NCBI GenBank assembly: GCA_945877815.1
Contig: CAMDWJ010000044.1
Coordinates: 1 to 32,197, forward strand
From: Caenispirillum bisanense
Lineage (GTDB): Bacteria > Pseudomonadota > Alphaproteobacteria > Rhodospirillales > UBA2165
Length of the DNA: 32,197 nucleotides
Direction: 5' to 3'
Of this stretch, positions 24,968 through 32,197 are shown piece by piece. The first letter of the stretch is position 1. Each line of letters opens with the position of its first letter. A program made the position numbers and the translations under genes. The notes under the pieces are model-generated. The model searched no databases. It was not told the origin of the DNA and saw nothing but the letters and a program-made list of their open reading frames with translations.

Positions 24968-26104
24968 CTAGAAACGTTCCTGGGCCCAGGTGATCCATTC
25001 TTTGAACTTCTCGACGTTAGCGGCGTAGCCCGCGACAACCGCATCGAGTTCTTTTTCGATTTCGGCGCCGTGGGTGTGGTTCACGGGCTCGCCCATCAAT
25101 TCTTCGAGCTTCGAACGGAACGCTTTGTCGGCGATAACGTCTTCATAGGACTTGCGAAGCACGTCCATGATGTGGTCCGGCGTTCCCGGCGGGGCCATCC
25201 AGACTTTTCCGTATTGCGTGTCGGCCTTCGTCATGATCTCGAACTGCTTCTTCTTTTCGGGATCCTTGATCAGATCGAGCGCATACGGCGTATCGGCCGG
25301 CATCGGAATTTCTTTGTTCGGTACGAGCTTGATTTCGGTCGGCCCGGTCAGGGCGAAGACGCGCACCGTCCCGTCCTTGAGCCAGTCCGGCCGGATGGTT
25401 GGCAGCGAGTACCAGACCGTGCCGCCGCCACCCGGAAGGTATCCGTCGATGTCGCCGCGTTCGAGGGCGATCAGGTTGTCCGATGTGCCGCTGAGGCCCG
25501 GAATAAACTTGACGGGAAAGTTGAGCCATTTGGAAAGTGCCGCGATGCGCATGGCATAGGCCGTATCGGGACCGCGCGATCCGATACGCATCACGGTCTT
25601 GCCGTTGACCGCATCCGTCAGGGTTTTGTAGGGAAAGTTCTTGGCCGCGAACAGCGTGCTGCTCGATGCGGTGTGCGTCCCCACGATGCGGTTTTCTTCG
25701 ATCTTGAACTTGGCCTGGGCGTTGGTGAATTGCGACACCACGTTCGATCCGGCCGTCATCTCCAGCGTCAAACCATCGGGTGGGCTCGCATGAAGTCGGT
25801 TCGCCGCCGTGATATCGGGCGTGATGTTGGTGACCGTCATGCGCGGTTTGCCGGGGATATGGTCGCCCCAATGGGCCGCGAAATGACGCGCCTGAATATC
25901 CGTTCCGCCGCCGGCGGCGAAACCGACGATTACGCGGATGGTCTTGCCGGCGAAATATTTGGCGGCGTCGAAATCCTTCGGCGCTGCTTGCGCGATCTGC
26001 TCTTCGACGGGGTTTACGGTCGGCCTATCGGTTGCACCTGCGGACGCCACCGATACGACCATCGACGCGACGCCAATGGCTATAACGCTCTGTAATTTTT
26101 TCAT
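24968..26104 (-). CDS. Second TctC-like periplasmic binding protein
   Basis: A 378-residue secreted binding protein. The signal peptide is MKKLQSVIAIGVASMVVSVASAGA, then a 25-residue acidic spacer before the fold. Family segments: IRVIVGFAAGGGTDIQARHFAAHWGDHIPGKP, NITPDITAANRLHASPPDG, GTSDNLIALERGDIDGYLPGGG and MAPPGTPDHIMDVLRKSYEDVI. It is diverged from the first binding protein at 21.7 kb: GGGTDIQAR replaces GGGYDIYGR, and the N-terminal spacer is longer, so a different ligand is likely. It lies between the Rieske oxygenase (38 bases upstream) and the TctA-TctB gene on the same strand and is therefore probably the cognate receptor. Confidence 0.9.
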   Translation of the reverse strand: MKKLQSVIAIGVASMVVSVASAGATDRPTVNPVEEQIAQAAPKDFDAAKYFAGKTIRVIVGFAAGGGTDIQARHFAAHWGDHIPGKPRMTVTNITPDITAANRLHASPPDGLTLEMTAGSNVVSQFTNAQAKFKIEENRIVGTHTASSSTLFAAKNFPYKTLTDAVNGKTVMRIGSRGPDTAYAMRIAALSKWLNFPVKFIPGLSGTSDNLIALERGDIDGYLPGGGGTVWYSLPTIRPDWLKDGTVRVFALTGPTEIKLVPNKEIPMPADTPYALDLIKDPEKKKQFEIMTKADTQYGKVWMAPPGTPDHIMDVLRKSYEDVIADKAFRSKLEELMGEPVNHTHGAEIEKELDAVVAGYAANVEKFKEWITWAQERF

Positions 26105-26142
26105 GAAGCCTCTCCATGTCCGTCTCTTTTTTTGTGTGTCCC

Positions 26143-27309
26143 TTAGACGGGCTCTTTGACCGGGATCGTCTTGGCGACGTGACCGGTCGGGTAGGTCATA
26201 TTAATGCTTTTCTCCAAATTCGTGTCGATAATCCGCTCGTCGCGGAACACGCCCAGCGGATCTTCGCCGCGCTGGACGCGCTCGATCTCCTCGAACATCA
26301 TTTTGCGCAGGAGTGCCACACCCTTGTCGGAGGCGCCGAGATGCTCCTGGGTTCGGTCGGCAATGACGCCTTGCGTCTCCCACATCACCACATCTTCCGA
26401 CAGCGGCCAGCCGTGGCGCGGCAGATTGTCGAATTTCGCGACCGGATGGATCGCATCCGGAGGATCCTTGAACGGAGCGAGATATTCGACTTGGATTTCG
26501 TCGGTCGGCGCGCCCTTCTTGAAATCGAACGTCCAATGATTGGTATGCTCGTCGTCGATTGGCGTGCGCATCCAAATCGCCGAACGCGTGCGTAGCCATA
26601 GCGGAAATATCATCGGATGTTCGTCGGTCGTTCCGCCGTGATAGGTGCGCTTTTTCATGATCCCGTAGTCGGTTGCGTAATAGTCGCTCGCGAGCACGTC
26701 GTCGATATAGCCGCGTGTCGAATCGAGCGGCTTGAATTTGGCCTCCGGCGGTTCCTGATGGAGCAATTGAAGATGCGTCGAATCGACGCTGTTTTCGGCC
26801 GATACGAACCAATTGCAGTCGAGCCTCGGATACTGCGTGATCTTGAAGCGGCCGTCTCGGCGCATGAAAATATCGTATTTCGGCAGGACCGGGGCCGGCA
26901 GCGGTCCCATATAGGTCCAATAGAAACCGACGAATTTCTGCACGGGATAAGTGCGTGCTTTCACGGTATTTTTGATGTGGTCATTTTGCTCGGCGGGCGT
27001 TTCTAGAATGTCGCCTGCGCAATTCATCAACCAGCCGTGATAGGCGCACGCGATGCCGCGCTTCTCGACCCGGCCGTAGAGCAGCGATGCATTACGATGC
27101 GGACAGCGGTCGGCGATCAGGCCGACATTGCCGCTTTTATCCATGAACAGCACCAGGTCTTCGCCAAGGATGCGGACGTGTTTGGTCGGCGCCTCGTGCG
27201 AAAGTTCGCGCGCGATGCAGACGGGATGCCAGTAGCGGCGCAATAGTTCGCCGCCCGGCGTGCCTTTTCCGACCTGAGTGAGCGTGCGATTTTGTTCCAC
27301 GGTCAGCAT
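26143..27309 (-). CDS. Rieske [2Fe-2S] ring-hydroxylating oxygenase, phthalate 4,5-dioxygenase type
   Basis: A 388-residue cytoplasmic oxygenase alpha subunit that should add O2 to an aromatic acid or demethylate an aryl ether, using electrons from a reductase. The Rieske cluster ligands are Cys69-x-His71 (RCPHRNASLLYGR) and Cys88-x2-His91 (CAYHGW). The mononuclear iron site has Asp176, His179 and His184 in NSVDSTHLQLLH. It belongs by eye to the large group-I family with phthalate 4,5-dioxygenase and vanillate demethylase (TVEQNRTLTQVGKGTPGGELLRRYWHPV at the start). No beta subunit, ferredoxin or reductase gene is in the window. ATG 27309 follows AGGAGG. It heads a minus-strand operon with tctC and tctAB, and its promoter region is shared with the divergent dehydrogenase. 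Confidence 0.93.
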   Translation of the reverse strand: MLTVEQNRTLTQVGKGTPGGELLRRYWHPVCIARELSHEAPTKHVRILGEDLVLFMDKSGNVGLIADRCPHRNASLLYGRVEKRGIACAYHGWLMNCAGDILETPAEQNDHIKNTVKARTYPVQKFVGFYWTYMGPLPAPVLPKYDIFMRRDGRFKITQYPRLDCNWFVSAENSVDSTHLQLLHQEPPEAKFKPLDSTRGYIDDVLASDYYATDYGIMKKRTYHGGTTDEHPMIFPLWLRTRSAIWMRTPIDDEHTNHWTFDFKKGAPTDEIQVEYLAPFKDPPDAIHPVAKFDNLPRHGWPLSEDVVMWETQGVIADRTQEHLGASDKGVALLRKMMFEEIERVQRGEDPLGVFRDERIIDTNLEKSINMTYPTGHVAKTIPVKEPV

Positions 27310-27330
27310 GCAAGCCTCCTATCGTCTTTT

Positions 27331-27423
27331 CTTATCGTCCGGATATACTAGGTACAAAGACCCGCTTGCGCCACAACAAATAATCTATGATCCTATCAAA
27401 CAATATAAATCATATACGATAAG
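27331..27423. repeat. Inverted CTTATCGT / ACGATAAG repeats in a divergent promoter region
   Basis: CTTATCGT at 27331-27338 and its exact complement ACGATAAG at 27416-27423 lie on either side of an AT-rich core between the Rieske oxygenase and the Gfo/Idh/MocA gene. A further TATCGTC at 27320-27326 precedes the left copy. Spacing of 85 bases, one near each start codon, suits one regulator controlling both directions, perhaps the nearby GntR protein. No footprint-quality palindrome was found. Confidence 0.4.
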
Positions 27424-27464
27424 GCCAGCTTCGTTAACGCTAGCCGCTAAGACAGGGATGGAAA

Positions 27465-28634
27465 ATGACGGTATCGCCGCGCAGCGGCCCGTTGAGAATG
27501 GGGATTGTCGGTCTCGGCAATGCCGCGCGCATGATCCTGCCCAACGCCAAGGCGAGCGCCGACGTCGTTCTGGTTGCGGCCTGCGACGTGCGGGATGAGG
27601 TGCGCAGTCGCTTCAGCGAAACCCACAATCTAGCCGCCTACGAAACGGTCGAGGAACTCGCGCGGAGCGATCTCGATGTCATTTGGGTGGCAACCCCCAA
27701 TCAATTCCATGTGGGCCATGTCGTCGTCGCGGCAGAAGCGGGCAAGCATGTCGTGTGCGAGAAGCCGATGGCGCTGACCCTGGCGGACTGCGACCGCATG
27801 ATCGCTGCGGCGGCGGCCAACAATGTCAAATTCATGCTCGGCCATTCCAAACTGATGCAGGCGCCGATCCGTAAGATGCGCGAGGTGTTGGACAGCGGTG
27901 TGCTCGGCAAGGTCATCCAGATTTCCACCTGGAACTACAACGATTGGCTTCAGCGCCCACGTCTGGCGGCCGAGGTCGATACGGATCAGGGCGGCGGGAT
28001 CTGTTACCGGCAAGCGCCGCATCAGGTCGATATCGTGCGCTACCTCGCCGGATGCCGGGCGCAGTCGATCCGGGCCGTCGCCAACCGCGCCGATCCGAAT
28101 TTTCCGACCGAGGGCAATTTCAGCGCGCTTCTGGTTTTCGAAGGCGGTCTTGCTGCGAATCTCGCCTACAACGCCTATGGCTTCTTCGATGTGACGGAAT
28201 TTACCTGGAACATCGGCGAAGGCGGTGAAGTGCGTACGCCGATCAGCGAATCCGTGCCGCGTGCGCGTCTTAAGGGGCCGGTCGAACCGGGCGCGCAATA
28301 TAATCGCCAGCAAGGCTCGGGGAATAAGACGGAGCGGCATCAGCCGTTCTACGGCCTGACGATCGTTTCGTGCGAACGCGGCGTCCTTCGCCAGTCGCCC
28401 GACGGTCTATTTCTCTACGACGAGACGGGGAGTCGCGAAGTGCCGTGCGACACCGATCCGCCGATCTTGCGAGATTTTGCCGAACTGAGATCCTCCATCG
28501 CGGAAGACCGCGCACCGTTTCCCGACGGTCACTGGGGCAAGGCGACCGTTGAGGTGTGTCTTGCCCTGCTTGAAAGCTCCAAACGCTCGCAAGAGATACC
28601 GCTGTTGTTTCAGCATCGCGATTTGGAGCGATGA
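27465..28634 (+). CDS. Gfo/Idh/MocA family dehydrogenase, dihydrodiol dehydrogenase-like
   Basis: A 389-residue NAD(P)-dependent oxidoreductase. The N-terminal Rossmann loop is GIVGLGNAARMI (13-24), followed by the family motif CEKPMALT near residue 100. The C-terminal alpha/beta domain has DQGGGICYRQAPHQVDIVRYLAG, in which the Tyr/His pair provides the catalytic base region. Beside a Rieske oxygenase this recalls cis-phthalate dihydrodiol dehydrogenase (Pht4), which belongs to the same family; the precise substrate cannot be read. ATG 27465 is used, with GGGATGGA upstream. It reads divergently from the oxygenase (155-base gap) and ends four bases before the convergent GntR gene. Confidence 0.9.
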   Translation: MTVSPRSGPLRMGIVGLGNAARMILPNAKASADVVLVAACDVRDEVRSRFSETHNLAAYETVEELARSDLDVIWVATPNQFHVGHVVVAAEAGKHVVCEKPMALTLADCDRMIAAAAANNVKFMLGHSKLMQAPIRKMREVLDSGVLGKVIQISTWNYNDWLQRPRLAAEVDTDQGGGICYRQAPHQVDIVRYLAGCRAQSIRAVANRADPNFPTEGNFSALLVFEGGLAANLAYNAYGFFDVTEFTWNIGEGGEVRTPISESVPRARLKGPVEPGAQYNRQQGSGNKTERHQPFYGLTIVSCERGVLRQSPDGLFLYDETGSREVPCDTDPPILRDFAELRSSIAEDRAPFPDGHWGKATVEVCLALLESSKRSQEIPLLFQHRDLER

Positions 28635-28638
28635 GCGC

Positions 28639-29379
28639 CTATTTCGGCAATCGCGTTCCGGTGCGCCGCCGCGGCGCTTTCGCCGCTGGACTTGACTCCC
28701 CTCCGTCGATACTGGCGTGCCGCTTTACGACGGTTTGTGCCAATCGTTCGTTGAGAACGGTGATGATCTGGACCGCCCGATCCGCATCGCGGGCGATCGC
28801 CGCATCGACCAAGGAGCGGTGCATAGATTCCGGCTCGTTAGTTTCGATCTTCGATTTCAGGACCATCGAGAGAAAGCGGTTGCACTCCTGATGCAGTCGC
28901 ACCGCGAAATCGACCAGCCAGCGCGATCCGCATCCGGAGATAAGCGCGACGTAGAAGTCCAAAAGGCGCGCGGCGAAATCCGGATTGAGCTTGAATTCCC
29001 GATCACTGATCGACCACGGTGTTTTCGTCAGGCGATAGTACGCGACGATGACTCGCTCCTCCCAGTCGCTGCCGCCGTTTTCGATCGCTTCGCGCAGGAG
29101 AAAGGCGTCGTATTTCGTCCGCGCGCTGTAGAGTTCCAACAGCTCGCTTTCGGTGAGATCGGCGACGGAAAATCCACGCAGGTCGCGCGAGGTGACGAGG
29201 CCTTCGGATACCAGTCGGTTCAACGCCTCGCGCACCGGGGTTGCCCCCGCGTCGAAGCGCTCGCGAACGGCATCGATGCCAAGTTTCTGTCCCGGAATCA
29301 ATTCACCGCTGAGAATGGCTTCGCGCAGACGCGTATAGACCATCGTCGCGGCGGTTTGGGTTATTTTGTTCTTTTGCAT
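28639..29379 (-). CDS. GntR-family regulator with FCD ligand domain
   Basis: A 246-residue transcription factor. The winged helix occupies residues 10-75 (YTRLREAILSGELIPGQKLGIDAVRERFDAGATPVREALNRLVSEGLV). The all-alpha FCD effector domain follows (LTESELLELYSARTKYDAFLLREAIENG, then DAAIARDADRAVQIITVLNERL near the end), including His residues able to hold a metal plus carboxylate ligand. FCD regulators usually sense organic or aromatic acids, which fits the neighbouring transporter and oxygenase. The last 25 residues are basic. ATG 29379 gives the usual family N-terminus; an in-frame start at 29457 would add 26 residues of non-family sequence. Divergent from the amidohydrolase by 130 bases. 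Confidence 0.92.
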   Translation of the reverse strand: MQKNKITQTAATMVYTRLREAILSGELIPGQKLGIDAVRERFDAGATPVREALNRLVSEGLVTSRDLRGFSVADLTESELLELYSARTKYDAFLLREAIENGGSDWEERVIVAYYRLTKTPWSISDREFKLNPDFAARLLDFYVALISGCGSRWLVDFAVRLHQECNRFLSMVLKSKIETNEPESMHRSLVDAAIARDADRAVQIITVLNERLAQTVVKRHASIDGGESSPAAKAPRRRTGTRLPK

Positions 29380-29509
29380 GGATACGCTTGATGAATACCC
29401 TGGTTTGAGCTTTTCATTTATCAGATCGTGCAACTGAACTCGAACGAATATCGGCACGTCAAGCTAGGGTAATCGATGCCTTAGAAAAACAGCGGGTTGG
29501 AGAATGCGA

Positions 29510-30679
29510 ATGGCGAGAGACTACAAGTGCGTTTCCGGGGACACCCACCTTGAAATCCCCAACGAACGCTGGACGCATCGTGTCGACAAGAAATACCGCG
29601 ACCGTGCGCCCAAAACGATCCGCCTGCCGGACGGCGGCGACGCCGTCGTGTATGAAGATCTGCCACCCCGCCAGAATACTTTTGACATATACGGCGGTCA
29701 GGGACGCGACGGTGAGAAGTGGTATCCGGCCGATCAGAAGTACGAGACCTGCCCGGGCACCGGCTCGCCGGCCCAGCGCATCAAGGAGCAGGACGTGGAC
29801 GGCATCGATGCCGAGATCATGTTTCCTGCCGTCGTCGCCGGCCCGTCGACCTGGCTGCAGACGAAAGACCACGGGCTGCAGAAGGCGGTGATCCGCGGCT
29901 GGAACGACTGGTTCGCCGAGGAATATCTGTCGGATTCGTCCGCCAAGGGCCGCATCTTCGGCGTCGGCTGCATCACCGCGACGAACATCGAGGATTCGCT
30001 GGCCGAACTGCAGCATTGCAAGAAGCTCGGCTTCACCGCGATCCAGCTTACCAATTACCCGAACGGCACGGGCATCCCGAAGGCGGAGGACGACCGCTTC
30101 TGGGCTATGGCGCTCGATCTCGATATGCCGGTCACGATCCACTTCGCGATCGAGGACACGGATATGAGCTTTAATGGCAAGCTGCTCGATTATCCGAAGC
30201 ACGAGAAGAATCTGCGCACCGACCTCGCAGGTCAGTTGACGCGTTTCGCGCGCAATGGAGCTTTCAATGCCGTGCAATTGCTCCTGACGGGCGTGTTCGA
30301 GCGCTTCCCGAAGTTACGTATCTTCATGGCCGAGAATTCGATCGGCTGGATTCCAAACTTCATGGAGGTGGCCGACGCGCGCTACGCCCGCCACATCGGT
30401 TGGGCCGAGCGTTACGATGGTGTGAAGCCCTTGCCGGGCAAACCCAGCGAGCTGATCAACGAGTATTTCTACTGGGGTTTCCAGCGCGACCGCGCGGGTA
30501 TCGACAATCGGCACCATCTGAACGTCGAGCGTTTGATCTGGGCGAACGACTTCCCGCATCAGGAATCGGATTGGCCCGAATCCTACAAGGTTCTGGAGAA
30601 CAACTTTTCGGGCGTTCCGGCGGACGAAGTGCGCAAAATGACGGTCGATAACGCTGTCCGGTTCTTCAATTTGCCGTAA
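29510..30679 (+). CDS. Amidohydrolase-2 family metal-dependent hydrolase/decarboxylase
   Basis: A 389-residue TIM-barrel enzyme of the family that includes gamma-resorcylate, 5-carboxyvanillate and ACMS decarboxylases and some hydrolases. Metal-site candidates are Asp11-x-His13 (SGDTHLEI), His211 (TIHFAIED), Glu275 (FMAENSIGW) and Asp347 (WANDFPHQESDW). The sequence DFPHQESDWPES is typical of the decarboxylase-like branch. In a cluster with a Rieske oxygenase and a dihydrodiol-type dehydrogenase, it could take the decarboxylation or ring-product hydrolysis step. ATG 29510 is seven bases after TTGGAG; ATG 29504 would be only one base away from it. A strong hairpin follows at 30718. Confidence 0.9.
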   Translation: MARDYKCVSGDTHLEIPNERWTHRVDKKYRDRAPKTIRLPDGGDAVVYEDLPPRQNTFDIYGGQGRDGEKWYPADQKYETCPGTGSPAQRIKEQDVDGIDAEIMFPAVVAGPSTWLQTKDHGLQKAVIRGWNDWFAEEYLSDSSAKGRIFGVGCITATNIEDSLAELQHCKKLGFTAIQLTNYPNGTGIPKAEDDRFWAMALDLDMPVTIHFAIEDTDMSFNGKLLDYPKHEKNLRTDLAGQLTRFARNGAFNAVQLLLTGVFERFPKLRIFMAENSIGWIPNFMEVADARYARHIGWAERYDGVKPLPGKPSELINEYFYWGFQRDRAGIDNRHHLNVERLIWANDFPHQESDWPESYKVLENNFSGVPADEVRKMTVDNAVRFFNLP

Positions 30680-30717
30680 CCGCTGAAAAGGCCCGGAATC
30701 GGCGGGGTTGGCATTTT

Positions 30718-30758
30718 GGGCGGCGATGCGCGTGACAGCGGGTCGCCGCCCGTTTCTT
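30718..30758 (+). terminator. Rho-independent-type terminator after the amidohydrolase gene
   Basis: A 9-bp stem GGGCGGCGA / TCGCCGCCC (30718-30726 and 30743-30751) with a 16-base loop and a T-rich tail GTTTCTT. It lies 38 bases after the amidohydrolase stop and directly before the regulatory site of the next gene. Confidence 0.65.
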
Positions 30759-30797
30759 GATACGGGTCAAGGAGCCGGCGCCTCTGGGGGCTAGAAT
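30757..30797 (+). promoter_or_regulatory. Candidate FNR/FixK-dependent class II promoter
   Basis: TTGAT-ACGG-GTCAA at 30757-30770 is an anaerobox matching TTGAT-N4-ATCAA at 9 of 10 positions and the FixK/FnrN form of alphaproteobacteria. The -10 candidate TAGAAT (30792-30797, five of six bases) puts the transcript start near 30804, so the box centre falls about 41 bases upstream. That is the classic class II activator position. It precedes the ferritin-like gene at 30833. Confidence 0.6.
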
Positions 30798-30832
30798 TCC
30801 GACATTCACGGACCGGTATATGGAGCGCCCTC

Positions 30833-31339
30833 TTGGACACACAGATCGAAGCCTTGGTGATGAACTTAGGCTTTAAGCCGCGTGAAGACGAGATTTCCGC
30901 CATCGAAAAGCTGACGGCGTCGCTCGAAAATCATGTGACGGAGGAAAGCAAATTCCTCAAGGTCTACGGCGAGGCAATCGCGAAACACGATTCATCGCTG
31001 GTTCAATTCATTTTGAAGCTCATCCTGGCGGACGAAGAGACGCATCACAGCGTGCTGCGCCGGGTGGTGGCCGCGCTGAATGCGGATTTAATTTGGCGCA
31101 AGGACGGCAATCAAATGCCGACGCTCGGCGCGATGGATACGGTGGAGAAAAAACGGCTTCGCGACCTCACGGACGAATTCATCGCCGAAGAGAAACACGG
31201 CATCGCCCAATCCAAGTCGCTGATGAAGATGAGCGAGAATTGTTACGGCGGTCTTTTGACCATGTTGCTGGGCACGATGGTCCACGATTCGCAAAAGCAT
31301 ATAACCATGCTCCGCTTCATCCGCAGACAATTGAAATGA
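30833..31339 (+). CDS. Ferritin-like four-helix protein, putative diiron
   Basis: A 168-residue, all-helical cytoplasmic protein. Four helices each offer metal ligands in the order expected for the ferritin/rubrerythrin fold: E37/E38 (HVTEESKF), E68-E69 with H71-H72 (LADEETHHSVL), E119-E120 with H122 (IAEEKHGIAQ) and D152 with H156 (VHDSQKHITML). The last helix ends in basic residues. It may oxidise and hold iron or scavenge peroxide; the exact family was not recognised, and a hemerythrin-like reading is possible. TTG 30833 is the start because GGAG lies seven bases upstream; ATG 30860 is an alternative. A candidate FNR/FixK box and -10 element sit in front, suggesting induction at low oxygen. 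Confidence 0.75.
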   Translation: MDTQIEALVMNLGFKPREDEISAIEKLTASLENHVTEESKFLKVYGEAIAKHDSSLVQFILKLILADEETHHSVLRRVVAALNADLIWRKDGNQMPTLGAMDTVEKKRLRDLTDEFIAEEKHGIAQSKSLMKMSENCYGGLLTMLLGTMVHDSQKHITMLRFIRRQLK

Positions 31340-31434
31340 GTTGTACGGGTCGAACGGCGCTCCACGACCGGTAATTTGGGCCCAAGACCGCGTTACGGGC
31401 GGCCCCGGAGGGGCGATTCGACGCCGGGCTACTC

Positions 31435-31463
31435 CCGCCGTAGCTGGCGGTTTGCTGTTTTTT
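31435..31463 (+). terminator. Possible terminator between the ferritin-like gene and recA
   Basis: CCGCC (31435-31439) pairs with GGCGG (31446-31450), extended by a G-T pair, and is followed by TTTGCTGTTTTTT. The stem is short, so strength is uncertain. A second small hairpin, GCCCC-GGA-GGGGC, lies about 30 bases upstream. Confidence 0.45.
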
Positions 31464-31467
31464 ACGT

Positions 31468-31482
31468 GAACATAATTGGAAC
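31468..31482 (+). promoter_or_regulatory. LexA (SOS) box of recA
   Basis: GAAC-ATAATTG-GAAC, which on the minus strand is GTTC-CAATTAT-GTTC, the exact alphaproteobacterial SOS box GTTC-N7-GTTC. It lies 120 bases before recA. TTGGAA (31477-31482) and TAAAAT (19-base spacer) could be a promoter overlapped by the box, so LexA binding would block it. Confidence 0.8.
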
Positions 31483-31602
31483 TTGGATCGAAAAACAATT
31501 TAAAATCAACGCCTTAAAAATTTCCCTTGCATATGAGAACAAAATAGGTACATTGGCCTTAATTGCACCATCATGACGCCTGTGAAATAAGGGGATCCTC
31601 CA

Positions 31603-32197
31603 ATGGCAGAAGCGGCGCTCCGTCTCGTGAACAACGACAATGACCGTTCCAAAGCCCTAGACGCCGCGCTCGGCCAGATCGAGCGGAATTTCGGCAAGGG
31701 CTCGATTATGAAGCTGGGCCAGCAGACGGCACTCGAAATCGAGGCCATCTCGACCGGCTCGCTGGGGCTCGATATCGCGCTCGGTATCGGCGGCTTCCCG
31801 CGCGGCCGTGTCATCGAAATCTATGGGCCGGAAAGCTCGGGCAAGACGACCTTGGCCCTGCATGCGGTCGCCGAGGCCCAGAAGGCCGGCGGTACCTGCG
31901 CCTTCGTCGATGCCGAACATGCGCTCGATCCGTCCTATGCCCGCAAATTAGGCGTCAATCTCGACGATCTTTTGATCTCGCAGCCCGATGCCGGCGAACA
32001 AGCCCTCGAAATCGCCGATACGCTGGTGCGTTCCGGCGCGGTCGACGTGCTGGTGATCGATAGCGTCGCCGCCTTGGTTCCGCGCGCCGAACTCGAAGGC
32101 GAGATGGGCGACACCCATGTCGGCCTGCAGGCCCGCCTGATGAGCCAGGCGCTACGCAAGCTGACCTCCTCGGTCGCCAAATCCAACTGCTTGATCA
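31603..32197 (+). CDS. recA: Recombinase RecA, 3' end beyond the window
   Basis: The first 198 residues of RecA, the DNA strand-exchange protein and co-protease for LexA. The N-terminal helix ([23 protein letters not shown]) begins near residue 17. Walker A GPESSGKT is at 75-82, the catalytic Glu105 lies in [10 protein letters not shown], Walker B is VLVIDS (149-154), and loop-1 sequence is [31 protein letters not shown]. About 150-160 residues are missing at the right edge. ATG 31603 follows an AAGGGGA site. The consensus SOS box upstream indicates LexA control. Confidence 0.98.
   Translation, partial: MAEAALRLVNNDNDRSKALDAALGQIERNFGKGSIMKLGQQTALEIEAISTGSLGLDIALGIGGFPRGRVIEIYGPESSGKTTLALHAVAEAQKAGGTCAFVDAEHALDPSYARKLGVNLDDLLISQPDAGEQALEIADTLVRSGAVDVLVIDSVAALVPRAELEGEMGDTHVGLQARLMSQALRKLTSSVAKSNCLI

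Noticed and set aside
31376-31576. 66-codon plus-strand ORF upstream of recA
   Set aside because: It overlaps the SOS box and putative terminator, and its composition is not coding-like.
1-32197. CRISPR arrays, tRNA genes, insertion sequences, prophage or attachment sites
   Set aside because: No repeated spacer structure, cloverleaf, transposase or long terminal repeats were seen while reading both strands.

Overview
The window is GC-rich chromosomal DNA from an alphaproteobacterium, most likely of the Rhodospirillales type. Four things point there: a CckA hybrid kinase gene directly behind a flgB-flgC-fliE-fliQ-fliR-flhB operon; a GTTC-N7-GTTC type LexA box in front of recA; a candidate CtrA box in front of the flagellar operon; and a FixK/FNR type anaerobox. 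Nothing looks like plasmid or phage. I see no tRNA, rRNA, CRISPR array or transposase. No gene-free stretch exceeds 300 bases.

Layout. 1-4007 (minus): pyruvate carboxylase, cut by the left edge, preceded by a secreted alpha/beta hydrolase. 4203-6521 (plus): quinone-oxidoreductase-like MDR, an SDR with a non-canonical active site, and a DUF3237 protein. 6556-7800: concentrative nucleoside transporter. 7919-13960: flagellar basal-body and export-gate operon ending in cckA, then a SpoU/TrmH methyltransferase to 14791. 14793-14951 (minus): a tiny transcription unit, a 25-codon ORF with a near-perfect extended Shine-Dalgarno and its own TTCG-loop terminator. 15114-16475: MetE-like enzyme with a 64-residue histone-H1-like lysine tail. 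16489-18750 (minus): SulP transporter with STAS and cyclic-nucleotide-binding domains, interrupted by one in-frame TAA. 19006-21041 (plus): complete partner-switching set (STAS antagonist, HATPase kinase, PP2C phosphatase with a cNMP-like sensor). 21056-21640: DUF2306 membrane protein and a small basic ArfA-like ORF. 21704-30679: a catabolic block with two TctC-type binding proteins, a TctA-TctB fusion, a Rieske oxygenase, a Gfo/Idh/MocA dehydrogenase, a GntR/FCD regulator and a metal-dependent amidohydrolase. 30833-31339: ferritin-like protein behind a candidate FNR/FixK class II promoter. 31603-end: recA, cut by the right edge.

How the genes fit together. The flagellar operon couples motility-gate synthesis to the CckA-CtrA cell-cycle pathway. 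The 21.7-30.7 kb block reads as uptake of an organic (probably aromatic) acid, ring hydroxylation, dihydrodiol-type dehydrogenation and a hydrolase/decarboxylase step. It resembles phthalate 4,5-dioxygenase pathways, but the decarboxylase is replaced by an amidohydrolase and no oxygenase reductase is present. The STAS and cNMP domains in both the SulP transporter and the neighbouring partner switch suggest, but do not prove, shared signalling. The least expected items are the minus-strand micro-gene at 14.9 kb, the histone-like tail on a Zn-dependent methyltransferase, the anaerobically controlled diiron-type protein, and the stop codon splitting the SulP gene.
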